This document shows positions 11,955-24,076 of a stretch of 64,000 nucleotides of DNA, piece after piece (position 1 is the first letter of the stretch; the number at the start of each line of letters is the position of its first letter). The notes below the pieces were generated by a model, which saw nothing but the letters and a program-made list of their open reading frames with translations, was not told the DNA's origin and did not search any database. The stretch is from Boothiomyces macroporosus (Eukaryota > Chytridiomycota > Chytridiomycetes > Rhizophydiales > Terramycetaceae), in assembly GCA_027604185.1 (NCBI GenBank), contig JADGKB010000067.1, forward strand, positions 1 to 64,000, in the 5' to 3' direction. A program made the translations under genes and the position numbers.

Positions 11955-12781
11955 CTACAACAACCAGACTCCGAACAGGAACGAGAGCACGCATAGTATG
12001 GCAACGACATTAAGAGAGAGACCCTGAGGCTTTGGTCTTTGTTTAGAGAGTGTACTGGCAGTAGTAGTTGTTGGCGGGACAGAGGTATCCGCCCTGCGTT
12101 GGCGCAACAGATTGACTCTTTCCAATTCAGTTTTATATCCATCGCATGCCGCTTGCAAGATTGAAATGCGTTCCTTCAAATCGCTAATTTCCTTATCTTT
12201 GCTATGATCTACTTTTTCCTGCTTTTCAGCCTTTTCGATTGGCGAAGATGTAGACACTAAATTAGCAAGATATTACATGGCTGGGCATATACAGGTTCAG
12301 GATCTACAAAGTTGCTTACTGATACTCTATCGGAAATCATAGTAGCTGCTCTTGGTCTTTGAACTTCATCCATTTGATAAACGCATCTCAGCTTCTTTTC
12401 CGCAATGATATCAACATGAGATGCATCTGGGACTGATTTCCTAACTTGCTCTGCTTGCGTCCATAATTCGGCTATTTTTGTAATCATTTGCTGCTCGTCT
12501 AATTTTAAATTTGGCAATTTAATCGATTGCACAAGGAACTTGTCTCGACGCTTGGCATCGAATGTCGCTCCTTCTTTAATCTGCAAAAGAATCATTATCT
12601 CGCACTTTTCTCCAGGCTCCAATCGCCCGCCATTTGGTTTGACGCTGAACTGCTTTGGTGCAGTTGTTTTTACTTTGAAAGCAATCGCTTCAGCATTGTT
12701 GTTTGTAATCGTAATTGACTGCTTTGGGTTTTGGCCTGCTGATTGTTTAAAGACCAAGTCTCCGTCCGGTTGTACTTCCAT
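11955..12781 (-). CDS. VAP/Scs2-like tail-anchored MSP-domain protein
   Basis: ER membrane-contact-site receptor of the VAP family, 268 residues. The MSP domain starts right at the chosen ATG (MEVQPDGDLVF, the usual VAP start; an upstream in-frame ATG at 12865 would add 28 hydrophobic residues atypical for the family). It contains KVKTTAPKQFSVKPNGG, the region that binds FFAT motifs. One 20-nt intron (12257-12276) joins it to a coiled coil (EISDLKERISILQAACDGY) and a C-terminal tail anchor (VVAILCVLSFLFGVWLL) ending at the stop. This is the classic MSP, coiled coil, TM order. Two MSP-only paralogues lie directly upstream on the same strand. Confidence 0.92.
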
Positions 12782-12917
12782 TAGTGAGAAAAACGAGCGC
12801 AATTTCAAATCTTGACTTGCGGCAACCAACACCAATACGGAAAACCAAGAGCGAGCGAATCGCAATGGTAACAGGATGCTTGATTTATCTTTATTGATCT
12901 AACTGTATCTTTTTGCT

Positions 12918-13504
12918 TCAGCACAAACTATGGTATAAGCGACGGATTAGAACAGGACAGCATTCGCATTCATCGTCATCATAAAGCTTTTTCCTGGAGA
13001 AGCCTTTGTGGGAATTAACAGAAGACGATACGCTCATTGTTGGCAGACTGTATTTGTCTGGATTAGTAATTCAATACCCTTTTCAACGTAATCAGAAACT
13101 GAAGGTGCAGGCATTTTGGCTTCAGAATAGACAGCACTTAGTTTGAGTGTCCCAAAGTCTACACCAGTCTTTCCTGCTTTTCTTGCTAATTTGGCAGCTT
13201 CCATATAGTCTGCGGCAGCTTTCTCATCGCCCTTGATATCGTCTGGAATTATAATCGTTTCAATAAGGAATCTGTCACCCTTTCTATCTGGATGGAACTC
13301 TGATTTGTTACAAAGAGTGACTGTAATCGTGACTGTTTCCCCAGGAGGAACTAACCCTTTATTGGGCTTTACTGTAAATGTTTTTGGCGCCGTTGTTTTT
13401 ATCTTGTAAAATTGGGTTTGGGTGGCATTGTTGCATAGCAAAACGGTACTGTATGAATCGTCGCTCCTCTGGAAAACCAGCTCAGAAGAAGGCGTTATTT
13501 CCAT
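12918..13504 (-). CDS. MSP-domain protein with Cys-rich tail
   Basis: 188-residue protein with an MSP (major sperm protein/VAP-like) domain: ITPSSELVFQRSDDS, then KIKTTAPKTFTVKPNKG and VPPGETVTITVTL. The start at 13504 (MEITP) matches the domain start of the VAP neighbour. A 20-nt intron at 13059-13078, easily missed, replaces an apparent early stop. With it spliced, the protein gains a Ser-rich and acidic tail ending DDDECECCPVLIRRLYHSLC, with four cysteines that could be lipidated or bind metal. There is no tail anchor, unlike the VAP gene downstream. It probably binds FFAT-like partners in the cytosol; the membrane link through Cys acylation is inference. Confidence 0.82.
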
Positions 13505-13759
13505 TGAGGCCGTCAGCTTTGTTGCTGATTTATATACCAAAGTTGGACCAGCAGGTTTTCCCTCATTGTGTCTTTGGGAGTTGGGGGAACAAACCTCTGA
13601 AACGCTAGAAATAACAACTATTCAATTATATATTATCCCATCAGCAGATACTGTGGTAATGACCAGTAGCTGGAAAAAAAATTGTGTTCAGTTGTCTTTT
13701 AGGACTGCAGCTGCCATTATAGAGAGAGTAATATTGAATAATAGAATAATTTATTAGAA

Positions 13760-14278
13760 TTAGGCGGCAACAGTATGGAACCACTGTGAAATGCTCTTCA
13801 AAGAAAATCTTTTGGAAGGCACTACACTCTGTGCAGTGTAAACGTGGTTGAGAGGCGATTCGCTTCTAGCCCTAGAAATGCTGCCATATTCAACTTCAAA
13901 ATTTACACGGAATTTCATATCTTGCAGGTTGGCACCAGTCTGCTGCTTCCAATATTGCAGCAAATAGTCAGAGTTGCTTCTGGTAAGGTGGCCAGCTGGC
14001 ATAGACTGAATTAAAATCTTTTGCGACTTTGCAAGGTCGAGGGTATCAATGTTCATAAAGGAGAATTTAATAGAGAGTGTCTTTCCTGGTTCTATTACTG
14101 CTACTCTTGGACTGGCCAAAATGACATCAGGAGCTGAAGTCTTGACTTTAAATATGCGTTGGGTATGTGTTGTGTTTCTAATTGTAACTGTTTTACTGTC
14201 CGCCTTTCCGTTGTACAGCTGGACGTTTAGTTCTGTGTATTCCATCAAAGAAGGCATTTTCTGTCCTTTTTTTGTCAT
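13760..14278 (-). CDS. Small MSP-domain protein
   Basis: 172 residues in a single exon and the most divergent of three tandem MSP-domain genes. Domain pieces: LNVQLYNGKADSKTVTIRN, then FKVKTSAPDVILASPRVAVI and EPGKTLSIKFSF. No coiled coil or tail anchor is visible, so it is likely a soluble protein. ATG at 14278 is used; nearby in-frame Mets (MPSL, MEYT) could also start it. Presumed local duplicate of the neighbouring VAP gene; role unknown. Confidence 0.8.
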   Translation of the reverse strand: MTKKGQKMPSLMEYTELNVQLYNGKADSKTVTIRNTTHTQRIFKVKTSAPDVILASPRVAVIEPGKTLSIKFSFMNIDTLDLAKSQKILIQSMPAGHLTRSNSDYLLQYWKQQTGANLQDMKFRVNFEVEYGSISRARSESPLNHVYTAQSVVPSKRFSLKSISQWFHTVAA

Positions 14279-14386
14279 CACTGTTTATATTCGAATCCTG
14301 ATCGCCACTCGCACAGCCAGGTAATGCCCTGCTCAAAGCCATACTCGCAGCAATTAAAATTCCATTAGAAAAGCGTACAGCTTCTT

Positions 14387-17300
14387 TTATTTCGAAACTA
14401 CCGAGGAAAAGATTTCTTTGATTAAGCGAGGAATATCCGCTGTGTTTGTGGCAAGGAAAGACCTTCCTTTTGGTAATTTCTTGACCAAGTCATGCGCTTC
14501 ACGCCCGATTGACCCGATGAATAATGCAGTTACAGAAACCTTTGGATCTTTTTCTAAAATAGCACCAAATTCGTTGGCGGAAATGCCGTATCTCTTCAAA
14601 TTCGCATCTGAAATTACAAAGACAAAGTAATCGTCTGCTTTGTCCAAAACGATATCCTGGATCGCTCTAGCTGTTGCAGATATTGTATTGTCGCCGCTCC
14701 AACAGTATTGAGCATGCGCGTTCATTTGTAACACAACTAAAATGAGATCATTGTTACCTTCAAGCATTTCCTTTTCGTTCTTTGGTGGTTTTCCCGCTTG
14801 CACAAAAGGAATACATGATGAATCACCGCTGTGCCCTACGATGTCATATACATATTTATGCTCCAACGACTTTAAGCTCTCCATGATCTTGATTAAATAT
14901 CAAATACCATAATTGCGGTTTCAAGAGATTTAGTTAATCTATAATCGTGACCATTAAATCGATACATGCTTCCAGAAACATCAAATACAAACTTTAGTCT
15001 TTTTGGGAGTTCGTGGATAGTAGTGTCGCTTTGCTCATGCCCTCTGCGTTTATAAATTGAATGTTCTCCAGTTATGCCCTCTACTAATTTAGAATCATCG
15101 ATTTCCCCATCAGTTTGGTTTTTCAGCCATATTCTTTCTTTCTTGCTGGCATTGACTGATTCAAGGATAATTCGCAGTTGCTGGACTTGCTGTTGAACAT
15201 TTTTCGAAAGACGATCAAACACTTCTGCTTGGAATGGACTCATTTGAATATCTTCAAGCTTCTTCTTTAAAGCATCTTGGCCCATTGCTCTGGCGGCATC
15301 CAAAACTTCTTGAGGGACTTGGTTTTTCACTTCCTATTGTTAATGCGACTTACATCTGGTAGCTGATGCACTGGATTTCCAGAATCTAATCTATACGGCC
15401 CACCTCTGCCACCTAATCCGGCCGTATTAGACCCACCAGTGCCTGAATAATCAAATAGATGTTACCTCCAGCCCAAGTGTTTCCTCCAACATGGGGCTCA
15501 TTCTTCTCGTCAACTTTACCGTGCTTTGGACCTTCAATTTCAGGAGGTGCTTCTTTGCGATATTGAATAGCCAAGCTCTCCTTATTTGGCGCTTGCACTG
15601 ATAGAAGACTGATGTTTTCAAGTTGAATTCCGTGTCTGGAAAATGTTTCAATAAGGAATTCGGTCAATTCGGTTCGATGAACATCGAAATCAAAAACATT
15701 TCGCAATAATGTTTCGATTTTCTCTTCAGGGAACTTTTCCTTGTGTCGAACAATGTTGATTAATTCCTATAGTTAAACCTTAATTACCCTCAGGGAATAT
15801 GGGTAGTTCACCAGTCCATCATCGAAAGCCTTTCTTAGGTCTCCAAACGCTCCAACCAATTTTTTGATTACCTCTATATCAATCGAAGGGGCAAGTTGAG
15901 AGAGGAGCGACACTTCAGAATTGAAATCAGGGTTTTCCACAGGATACGTACCAAAAACTTCTCCGATTGCACCATAGAAATCATTACCCAAGAAAGGAAA
16001 TCCTGGTCGGTTTGCAAGAACAATCATTCTAAAATCCTGATATTAAAAAATTCATACGGGGTGTAAAACGATATCGCCAGGAGTACTTGAAGCTAATGGA
16101 CGAATTTTGCGACCATCTAAAATATCCATTTGCCCCGTTTCAGCCAAACTTTTCAATATCGAAGTAATATACACTGGAGCTTTATCGGCTTCATCAACCA
16201 CTAAAACCCGACCATTTTGAGCAGCTTTGATTAAAGGACTGTCTTTGTAAACAATCTTGCCATGTTCCAACACTGGCTGAACTAGTAGCGATTGCACAGT
16301 CGTATCACGATGTAGCTGGATATACTCCCTTGGATACTCGAGCAATTCCAAAAATCGATCAGTCAATTTGTTTTTTCCGACACCCTGATTGCCAATCAGA
16401 AGCAGATGTTCACCCAGAGCAAAATCCAATGCAATATCTCTCATTACACGTTTGTGAGTAGGATTTTCAAAGAATTTCACTTGTCGCTCGTATTTCCCAT
16501 CTGAATTTACTGAGGTATGGGGAATAAGAGTCTTTGCTTCTAAATCATCAGCCCTAATTTTGTATTTTTCAACGGAAACATCGCCAAAACTAATAGATGA
16601 CAAAGAGTCTTCAATAGAGAGCTAGAATTAATCACGAATACATTCTTGGAAGTAGATTTTGAAATTCCACAGTCTTTCAGTAACTCAATCAAAGCATTCC
16701 TACCTAGTTGCGGCAAGAAAGGAGCCAGACAGGTGTTCATTATCAATGTGTACAGGTCGGACTCTGGAAAAGCAGCCCTCTTACAAATTCGAAGTAACTG
16801 TCGGGTAGATAACGAAATAGACTTTGAAAGGATACTTTCATGTCCGTTTACATTCGCCAAGTTACGGAAACGATGTGCAAAGTTGAAAATCAACTCCAAT
16901 TTCTCAGTGGGGCAATTGCTTTGCTCTGAATTAAACAATCCAAACCTTTAATCAGTCGTTTCTCTTCTTCAAAGCCCATTTCATCAATCTTTATGAAATG
17001 GAACATACTGGAGATTTCCTCGTTGAACCAAGTAAAATTTGGTTGGTGCTTGTCTGTGCTAGCGGTTGCAATGATTCGGAAACTTGGATGAATGCAGAAT
17101 ATCTTCTTTTCAGCCAGTTGCTAGTTTAGAAATAAAGGGTACTTGATCACTAAAGCCAGAATTAAGTTTCATGTGTTCATAGTTGATACTGTTTGTAAGA
17201 AAAGTACCATCAGGCAAAGTGATTTCACTAAATTAATGAAACTATACCGATCTTGAATTAGTCGAGACAAAGCAGCTAACACTTCAGAATGGATCCAATG

Positions 17301-18805
17301 TACACCATCTAGGACAGCTATTTTGCCCTGCTTAGCGGCGGTAATGATTGGAGAATCTTGCCAAAATGTAGTGCCGTCATTTCTAGTATTTCGTCGTTGC
17401 AAAAAATCCCTGGCAGTCATATCTCGGTATAAATTAACTGTAACGGTGTCGTAGTCCAAAACTCTGGCAAATTCATTGATACAAAAGGTTTTTGAGCTAG
17501 ACTTTGGTCCAACTAGAATCATATCTTGGTGCAATACATGAGACTGCATCATTCTAGTCAGAATATCGGAGCATCTAGGTGACATGATAAAATTAGATGA
17601 AGGTTGAGCAGGAAAGTCACCAGTAATTACGGAATAGCCAATCACTTCTTTTCCTTGCTTAAACATAGCTTTTCCATTCTTTACACCATCAAACATGTAA
17701 TGTGTACGGTGAGTAAACGCTCTACTTTTATCCTTTCTAAATGCCAAGTTGAATTTTGTCAACAAATCATTATAAATATTTTCCAACGTTTCCGGCAACG
17801 CTCAATTAATGTTATTGTACCTTTAGGCATCCAGGAGTTTGGCCAAAATCTCTCAATTGTATGTTTGAGTCCAAGCTGAATATCTGCAGGAAATCTATTT
17901 TCGAAAACATTAAAATGTTCCAGTGCTGATTGGCCAAATGCAGGCAACAAGTTATCAGCAGATAACAACTGGTTGTTGGTATTCCCTCCAAGTTTGATAC
18001 TGCCAACTACATTGGCCAATGACTTTGTACTATCCCCAATCTTTAAATCTGGAAATTGTCTTGCTTGAGAAGAAGTAATAATCGGGCTTTCAGATATTGA
18101 AGCGTCAATGTATCTAGATTGAAATCTACTTCTAAACGGTGGATCCAACGGCTTTCCAGGATATGGCGGAACAGGAGTACCTATCGCAATAACCCTAAAC
18201 TTTTCATGAGCTCTAATTAATCCCAACGTATCCAGCTGCTCTTTAGAATGAGTCTTCAACAGCTCGTCATACTGCGAATATGAAATTATATGCTTGCCAT
18301 CCTCAAGTGTCATTTCTCTATTTTCCAATAAATTGTTCAACACCGGTAATACATTTCGTTCTGCTTTTTCAATTCCTTCAATTATCAAACATCGGCCATT
18401 TTGAACAGCTCGAACACAACTTCCGTCGATCCAGAGTAGCTCTTGGCCACTCTTTCCATTAATAATTTCACGACGTTGTTTCAAATCAGACTCTGCCGAT
18501 GTATCTGGATGAATTATTATATATTCCGCTTCCTGTTGAGTCAAATTCAGATATTGCTGTGCAATGCGTCTTTTTAATGGTCCAGGCGGTCCATATAGAA
18601 ACATGTCTTGCCCAAGGCTATCCTTTTTCATCATCCACTGTAAATGGGCTTTAATATCGTTTGGTATTTCGTGGAACGGAGGAGCAGGAACAAGTTCTTG
18701 CGCTTTGGGTGTGTTTACTGGAACGCACACTGAGCCAATGCACACTTGGTTTCTACTGGTCAAGTGTCGCTTGACCATATCCAACCTTTTCCTTGTCCTC
18801 TGCAT
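14387..18805 (-). CDS. VWA8: VWA8-like dynein-type AAA+/VWA protein
   Basis: Large AAA+ protein with a C-terminal von Willebrand A domain, 1403 residues (the human protein is longer). Introns: 17801-17820, 17228-17247, 17121-17142, 16926-16945, 16622-16641, 16038-16058, 15767-15787, 15443-15465, 15334-15353 and 14888-14907. The start of domain 1 follows VWA8 almost word for word (MFLYGPPGPLKRRIAQQYL, then EGIEKAERNVLPVLNNLLEN). P-loops 1 and 2 are degenerate (GPPGPLKRR, GPKSSSKT) and the third is better (GNQGVGKNK). Domain ends carry the DREITLPDG and VGGNTWAGGTGG segments. The VWA metal site is FDVSGSMY, followed by DIVGHSGDSS. In animals VWA8 is mitochondrial; here the basic N-terminus (MQRTRKRLDMVKRHLTSR) fits an import signal. 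Spliced length is a multiple of three, supporting all ten introns. Confidence 0.95.
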
Positions 18806-18915
18806 TACAAGTGGAAAAAAATATCAGACGTGCCGTTGGTTTTGGCATCGTTCACATGCAACAATATTCAGTGATCATCTAAGTGTAGGAAATTTGACAA
18901 AGGTTATAGTTTATT

Positions 18916-20049
18916 TTAGATACCGTCAGCAGGATACATCCATCCAAAAGTATCAGGTCGTTCCCCGTTTTGAATTTCACGATATGCTTTGTACAATTCC
19001 TTAAATCCACTATAGTCGCCATTCACCTTGACTGACTCGATCTTTAGTTCAACAGGTTCGTCTTTACGCTCCCACATTTCACTCAAATCAGTGATAACTT
19101 GGGTTTCTTTGATTTCTTTTGATGGAATCTGCCTATCAATTTGAGCAACCGGCGTAATGACTACAGCAGTACCAACAGCAGCAATTTCATCGTATTCTTG
19201 TAGAGTGTTCCATGGAATTTTACGCATTTCAATTTCCCAGCCAAAACTGCTTGCTAGTTCTGCCAAACTTCGGTTTGTAATACTAGGAAGAATGCTGTTA
19301 CTTTTTGGAGTAACATAGACTGTCTTACCATTAGATTTCTTGAGAGCTACAAAGTTTGAAGTTCCAAATTCTTCAATGTAGGTTTGCGTTTTTGGATCCA
19401 AGAAGAGATTAACCAAGTAGCCATCCTTCTTTGCCCTTGCAGTAGGCCCAAATACAGGTCCGTAATTTCCGCCGAGTTTAACATGCCCGACACCAAACGG
19501 GGAAGCCCTATCAAATCCATACTGAATTAAGGCTTTGCACGGAGATCCCATACCACCCTTGTAATAGTCACCAACAGGATTTACAAGGATGATAAATTGG
19601 AATTCCGAGCTAGGAGATAACCCCAAGCAACCACCACTGCCAAAAACAAATGGTCGGATATACATTGACCCTTTACTTTCAAGCGGAGGAACATAATCAG
19701 CATTATCCTTTACAGCTCGCACTACTCCATCAATAAACATTTCAACCGGTGGAGATGGCATGGATACTGCAGCGCATGATAATTGTAGTCGCTTTGCATT
19801 TAATTCGGGTCGGAATATTCTGATTTTACCTTGCTTGTCTTTAAATGCTTTCAATCCTTCGAAACAGGATTGGCCGTAGTGGATACCTTGTTAGTTATTT
19901 ATACCTGTTGCGAAAGCGTTCATTTCAATATTTTGAGTAGAGACAAATACTCCGTCGTCCCATTTACCATCTTTCCATGTGTATTTGAGGAAGGATTTAG
20001 TTTTGATGATATCAAATCCAAGAGTAGACCAGTCGATGCCTGCAGTCAT
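18916..20049 (-). CDS. BCAT: Branched-chain amino acid aminotransferase
   Basis: PLP-dependent transaminase (fold type IV) that interconverts Leu/Ile/Val with their 2-oxo acids using 2-oxoglutarate/glutamate; 371 residues. One intron of only 18 nt (19887-19904) restores NAFATGIHYGQSCFEGLKAF. Other markers: FRPELNAKRLQLSC, the PLP-lysine region HVKLGGNYGPV and EEFGTSNFVAL. The start MTAGIDWSTLGFD fits cytosolic-type BCAT, with no clear mitochondrial presequence. This intron is the shortest I found in the window and contains an in-frame TAA when retained. Confidence 0.95.
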
Positions 20050-20185
20050 TTTGAAAGAAATTATAAATTCGAGTGAGTAGTTAATCTCCAGTCACGTGCT
20101 CGGAGCCGAACTTGGAGATCAATTATGGATGTAATTTTATATTTCAGCCTTTATTCAAACCATCTAGGACATGAAAAGCAGATTG

Positions 20186-21146
20186 TTATTCCCATACTTC
20201 CAATTCATCCTGCTCTCCCTCACCAAACATTTGCTCAACCAAAACCCTACTCTCATTCTTTATCTGTTCAATATTCTTTGTAATCATTAAATCAGCGCGC
20301 TTCCTTCTAATTTCTGGATCTTTAGCCAACATTTTTTCAATGTTATGTTTGTGGGTTTGATATTTATTCCATTGCGATTGAATAGTTGAATCCGATTGAA
20401 CCTGCTCTATGGTTTCTCTTTTGATTGAGTGTAGCCTAGTCTCGCTCGTCAAGTGGATCAAGTTTGCTATTCTGTCGTTTGTGTCAACCTTTGGTTTAAT
20501 TAGGAATAGTAATGCAAAGTAGAAACTGAAACAAAAGAATCTGAATTAGCATTTCTTACCGTATCCTTGAAAACAAATTGTACTGAGTTTCTTCAAATGG
20601 AATATCGATTAATCCGTCATAGCCCAATAAAATGACATCAATTACTACTGCCAAGAGCGTTCCTAGTAAAGTTACAGTTCTAACTGTTGGTCTATCAAAA
20701 GTACAAAAGCCAGCAACGATCAAGAAAAGGACATATGGGAACAGGATATATGGAAGTGTATAAGTGGTGTAATCATACTTGTCTACACACCATTTACAGT
20801 CTATATTTCCACAAATATAATAAATCTGTCTTCCAATATCAGTTGAAAGAAAATCAATCAAATCCAAGTCAGGGCCAGTATAAACCATCATTTTCTGTTT
20901 AATTATAAACGACGGAGTATCGATCCTAATCCCTACAATTATTTTAATATTACCAAGCTCTTTAAAGATATTATGTCTTGGCAGCAACCCAAGTACGAGA
21001 AACAAAACCATTGAACCAAACACCAGCCATTCCACTATTGAATTCACTGGCTTACTTTTCGAGGTGAAGAAAGCAAAAATATCTTTGGCTTTTGTTACTG
21101 CAATCATGATTCCAATCGGAACCACCACTTGGTTAATGATTTCCAT
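20186..21146 (-). CDS. Multi-pass membrane protein, unknown
   Basis: 313 residues with about five hydrophobic helices: residues about 5-25, 38-58 (WLVFGSMVLFLVLGLL), 133-155 (YILFPYVLFLIVAGFC), 162-182 (TLLGTLLAVVIDVILLGY), and one formed by splicing a 19-nt intron (20541-20559) that reads FFCFSFYFALLFLI. The C-terminal 90 residues are charged and helical (ETIEQVQSDSTIQSQW, KNIEQIKNESRVLVEQMF) and probably cytosolic. A CxxC-like loop (CGNIDCKWCVDKYD) lies between helices 2 and 3. The start at 21146 is the first ATG of the frame. I cannot assign a family. The gene is divergent from EMC8, with 94 nt between start codons. Confidence 0.78.
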
Positions 21147-21240
21147 TTCAAAAAAAGCAAAATTTAAAGAATAGCTCAAAACTTTACAAAAGTTTATAGC
21201 TAAAGAATAGAAACTATAATTATTTTTTGATTTTTTAAAA

Positions 21241-21849
21241 ATGTTGAATCTGCTTGCTTATTCCAAAATCTACTTGCACGCAGCAAAGTATCCAACACAA
21301 CCAATAGTAGGAGTATTGGTTGGAACCCAAGATCAAATCACTGATGCAATCCCATTATTCCACTCGCTATTGCTACCTGGACCTTTACTTCAAGCCGCAA
21401 TGGAGCAAATACAGGATACCATTATTGGCCTTTATTATTCTAATCAGTCGATTCAAATGATAGAGTTGCTGGGGTTGGAAATTAAGAAACAGAACGGAAA
21501 TTGCTTGTTGATAAAGTTCTTTTTGCTAATGTAGGTTTGATAAAGAATTGGTGGTTTATAAGCATACTGAACATGGATGGAAAGAACAGCAAGAGAAAAT
21601 GTAAGTTTAATTAACAAAAGCTTCATGAAGGAATTTGAAAAGCAAGAGATTTTTGATTTTGAGTCAAGCTTAACTACAAACCAAGATTGGCTGAATAAAC
21701 ACATTAAAGTTTACTGTTGTTTATTTAAAAATAGGGAGCAGGAAATCGTACGATTCCAGGCTGTCAAATTCCACTTGCTGAACAGATTCACTCTCTTCAA
21801 TAATCTCAACATCTTGGGTGGGGATTTCTCTAGTTTTTGGCTTGAGTGA
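21241..21849 (+). CDS. EMC8: ER membrane protein complex subunit 8/9
   Basis: 189-residue EMC8/EMC9-type protein, a cytosolic MPN-like (inactive JAMM) subunit of the EMC insertase that helps place tail-anchored and multipass proteins in the ER. Markers: YSKIYLHAAKYPTQPIVGVLVG, the DAIPLFHSLLLPGPLLQAAM helix and IIGLYYSNQS. Two introns (21516-21534, 19 nt; 21601-21620, 20 nt) join to the family C-terminus FDFESSLTTNQDWLNKHI. The stop lies at 21849, so the last about 43 codons overlap the 3' end of the WDR75 gene on the other strand by 129 nt. The natural family end is near 21708, so the overlapping tail is an extension. Confidence 0.88.
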
Positions 21850-24026
21850 TAATTTAAAGAATTGCTCAACTAATTTACTTGGAGGAGCAATGATATGTGA
21901 TGGCGCATCCAAGAAACCTAACGATTTCTGTTCAATGTTTTCTACAGAAACTGTCCTTGTCTTTGCTGGTGTAAACATTTTAATTTGTTCCTTGGTTTCT
22001 TGAGACTCTTCTTTTGCAACATCTTGTTGAGTAGTTGCGATTTCCAATTGTTGATTGAGAAAGTAGAATCCAGATGGCAGCCAAACAAAGCCAAGAATAT
22101 CTTTATCTTTGATCACGAAAGAATCAATTGGAACAGGAGATGATGGATTGAAACAATAGACTTGCGTTTGCTTGGTTGCTACAGTTACTGCAAAGTTCCT
22201 GTTCAATACAGATATTTTTTGAACCGACATGTTCAGTGACCAGACGACTAAAGTTAATATAAATTACCAGAACAGGACAGAATATTCCAAACGGTGAGTT
22301 TTGTATTATCAATTGCAATCAAATATGGTGTTGTTTTGATAAACAAAAGTTTATGAATATTTTCAGTAGAAAATACCAATTTGGTCTGTAACTCACCATC
22401 AGTAGAGTATAGGGCAATAATATTCTTGAATGCAACTGCTACCAATGATTCATCGTCTGAAATAGCAATTGATTTAGGAAGGTAGCCCTTGTAGCTAGCC
22501 ACTGTCTGGAATGTCCAAGACGCTACATTAAAACATTATTACATTCAGCCTTGGATAGTTGCCACAGTTTAAAGGTACCATCATCACTTGTAGTCCCGCA
22601 AATAGTATTTCCCATGCAAACACTATTGATACCATTCATGTGGGCTTTGTCTACTCTGGTATTGATTTGGAATGACTGTTTGCTTTCATTGTATTTCCAG
22701 AAATTCAAAAAGGTTTCATTTTGGAATTCAAGGTTGCTTTTGGTGTCGACTGTAACCATCCACTTTCCTTCGTCAGTAAAAACGGCATGTCTAATATGTG
22801 GTTGGACTACTTTATCCCCCGCTACTCTATTATGCAACATTAAATCAATCTAATATTAATACGAGTTACTTCTTTGGAATTTTGGTCTTTGGAAACATCG
22901 TAAAATTGAAGTGTAGAAGGTCTTCCATTTAGAACTAAACACTGCGAATTAGGATCAACGGTCAATCCCACAGAGTGAGGATATATCTTTTTATCTACTG
23001 TGGCAGCTTTTAATCCAGAGATGGTCTGTGAAATTTCAAGCGATGAAGCAGAAATTAGCAATAATGAATTGTCATTTAAACAGACTGCGTATTGCATTTG
23101 GTTTGGAGCTATAGTAATATTAATCAAGTGCGAAGATAATCTAGGAATGAATTGGGTGTGTCTGGTTGGTACTTGCCACAAACAAAGTGTGTCTTCCAAA
23201 CCACCAGAGAGCATGTAGTTTCCATCAGAGGAAATGTCTAGAGAAAGCACTTGATACTGATGCCAATGGAAGAATGTAGTCTTTGGCTCTTCTCTGTACA
23301 TCAAGTTGATGCAGTATGAAAAGGTAATCTTCCCGATAGCATCCCCTAGTATTACACAAGGTTCAGTAGGGTGCATTTTAACCAGCGAAATTTCATCGGA
23401 ATGCTCAAATCTACATTAGCAAATCGTTACTCTAAAATATTTGGGTACTCGCCAAACTTACACACATAGTAGCAAGTAGGTCTGTAATCCAATACCACCA
23501 CTGCTGTATTCAATTCATGGTTGATATCAAAATATCTAAATCCGTAGTTGAGGTTTCTATAGTTTTCTTCCCCAAATACTTTAGCGAAATTGAGATACAC
23601 TTGCGAATTGCTGGTAAACTTTTTCACCACATCTTGAGTTGCAAGAATTTTTCCTTTCTTGCTTTTTGTAATATTTTCTGCAATGTATAGTAATTCTGGT
23701 TCGGCAGACACTAGCTTCTTGATTCCTTCTTTAACATTGATTTCTTTGATTTGTATTCCTTGCTTAAAGTCCCACACGATTATTTCACCATCTGGAAAAG
23801 CCGCATAGACCTAGAATGAAAAAGCAAATACAAGCGACTGTTTGGCAAGCGCTATTGTTGGTGTTTTCTGAATATCTGTACTTAGTTTATGAATTTGAAT
23901 TCCAGTCTTTGCACTGTAAACTTGGACTCCGGACCGCACACTGAACAGAATGTAATTGCTGTCCTTGGAATATACTGGACGAGCATGCTTTGGGCCGATA
24001 CCCAAGTATTTTAAATCTTTAATCAT
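21721..24026 (-). CDS. WDR75: WDR75/UTP17-like U3 snoRNP WD40 protein
   Basis: 734-residue nucleolar WD-rep protein of the t-UTP subcomplex, needed for 18S rRNA processing and pre-rRNA transcription. The first blade reads MIKDLKYLGIGPKHARPVYS then SVRSGVQVYSAKTGIQIHKL, typical of WDR75/Nan1. Introns: 23811-23831, 23411-23430, 22850-22869, 22523-22542 and 22248-22267. Two beta propellers are expected; clear blades include FPDGEIIVWDF, MLSGGLEDTLCLWQVP and GTTSDDGTFKLWQLS. The C-terminal about 100 residues are low complexity (KEESQETKEQIK) and end EEFDSLESYDFLLPIFK-like. Start: ATG at 24026. The frame extends upstream only through a TTG. Confidence 0.88.
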
Positions 24027-24076
24027 TATGAAATTTTTCGACAAGAAAAAAAAAAGAAAAAAATACAGTCTTGAAT

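Noticed and set aside
17228..17242. 15-nt intron in VWA8 (donor at GTTTCATTAATTTAG)
   Set aside because: It gives the wrong frame. A donor five bases earlier makes a 20-nt intron and restores QDREITLPDG.
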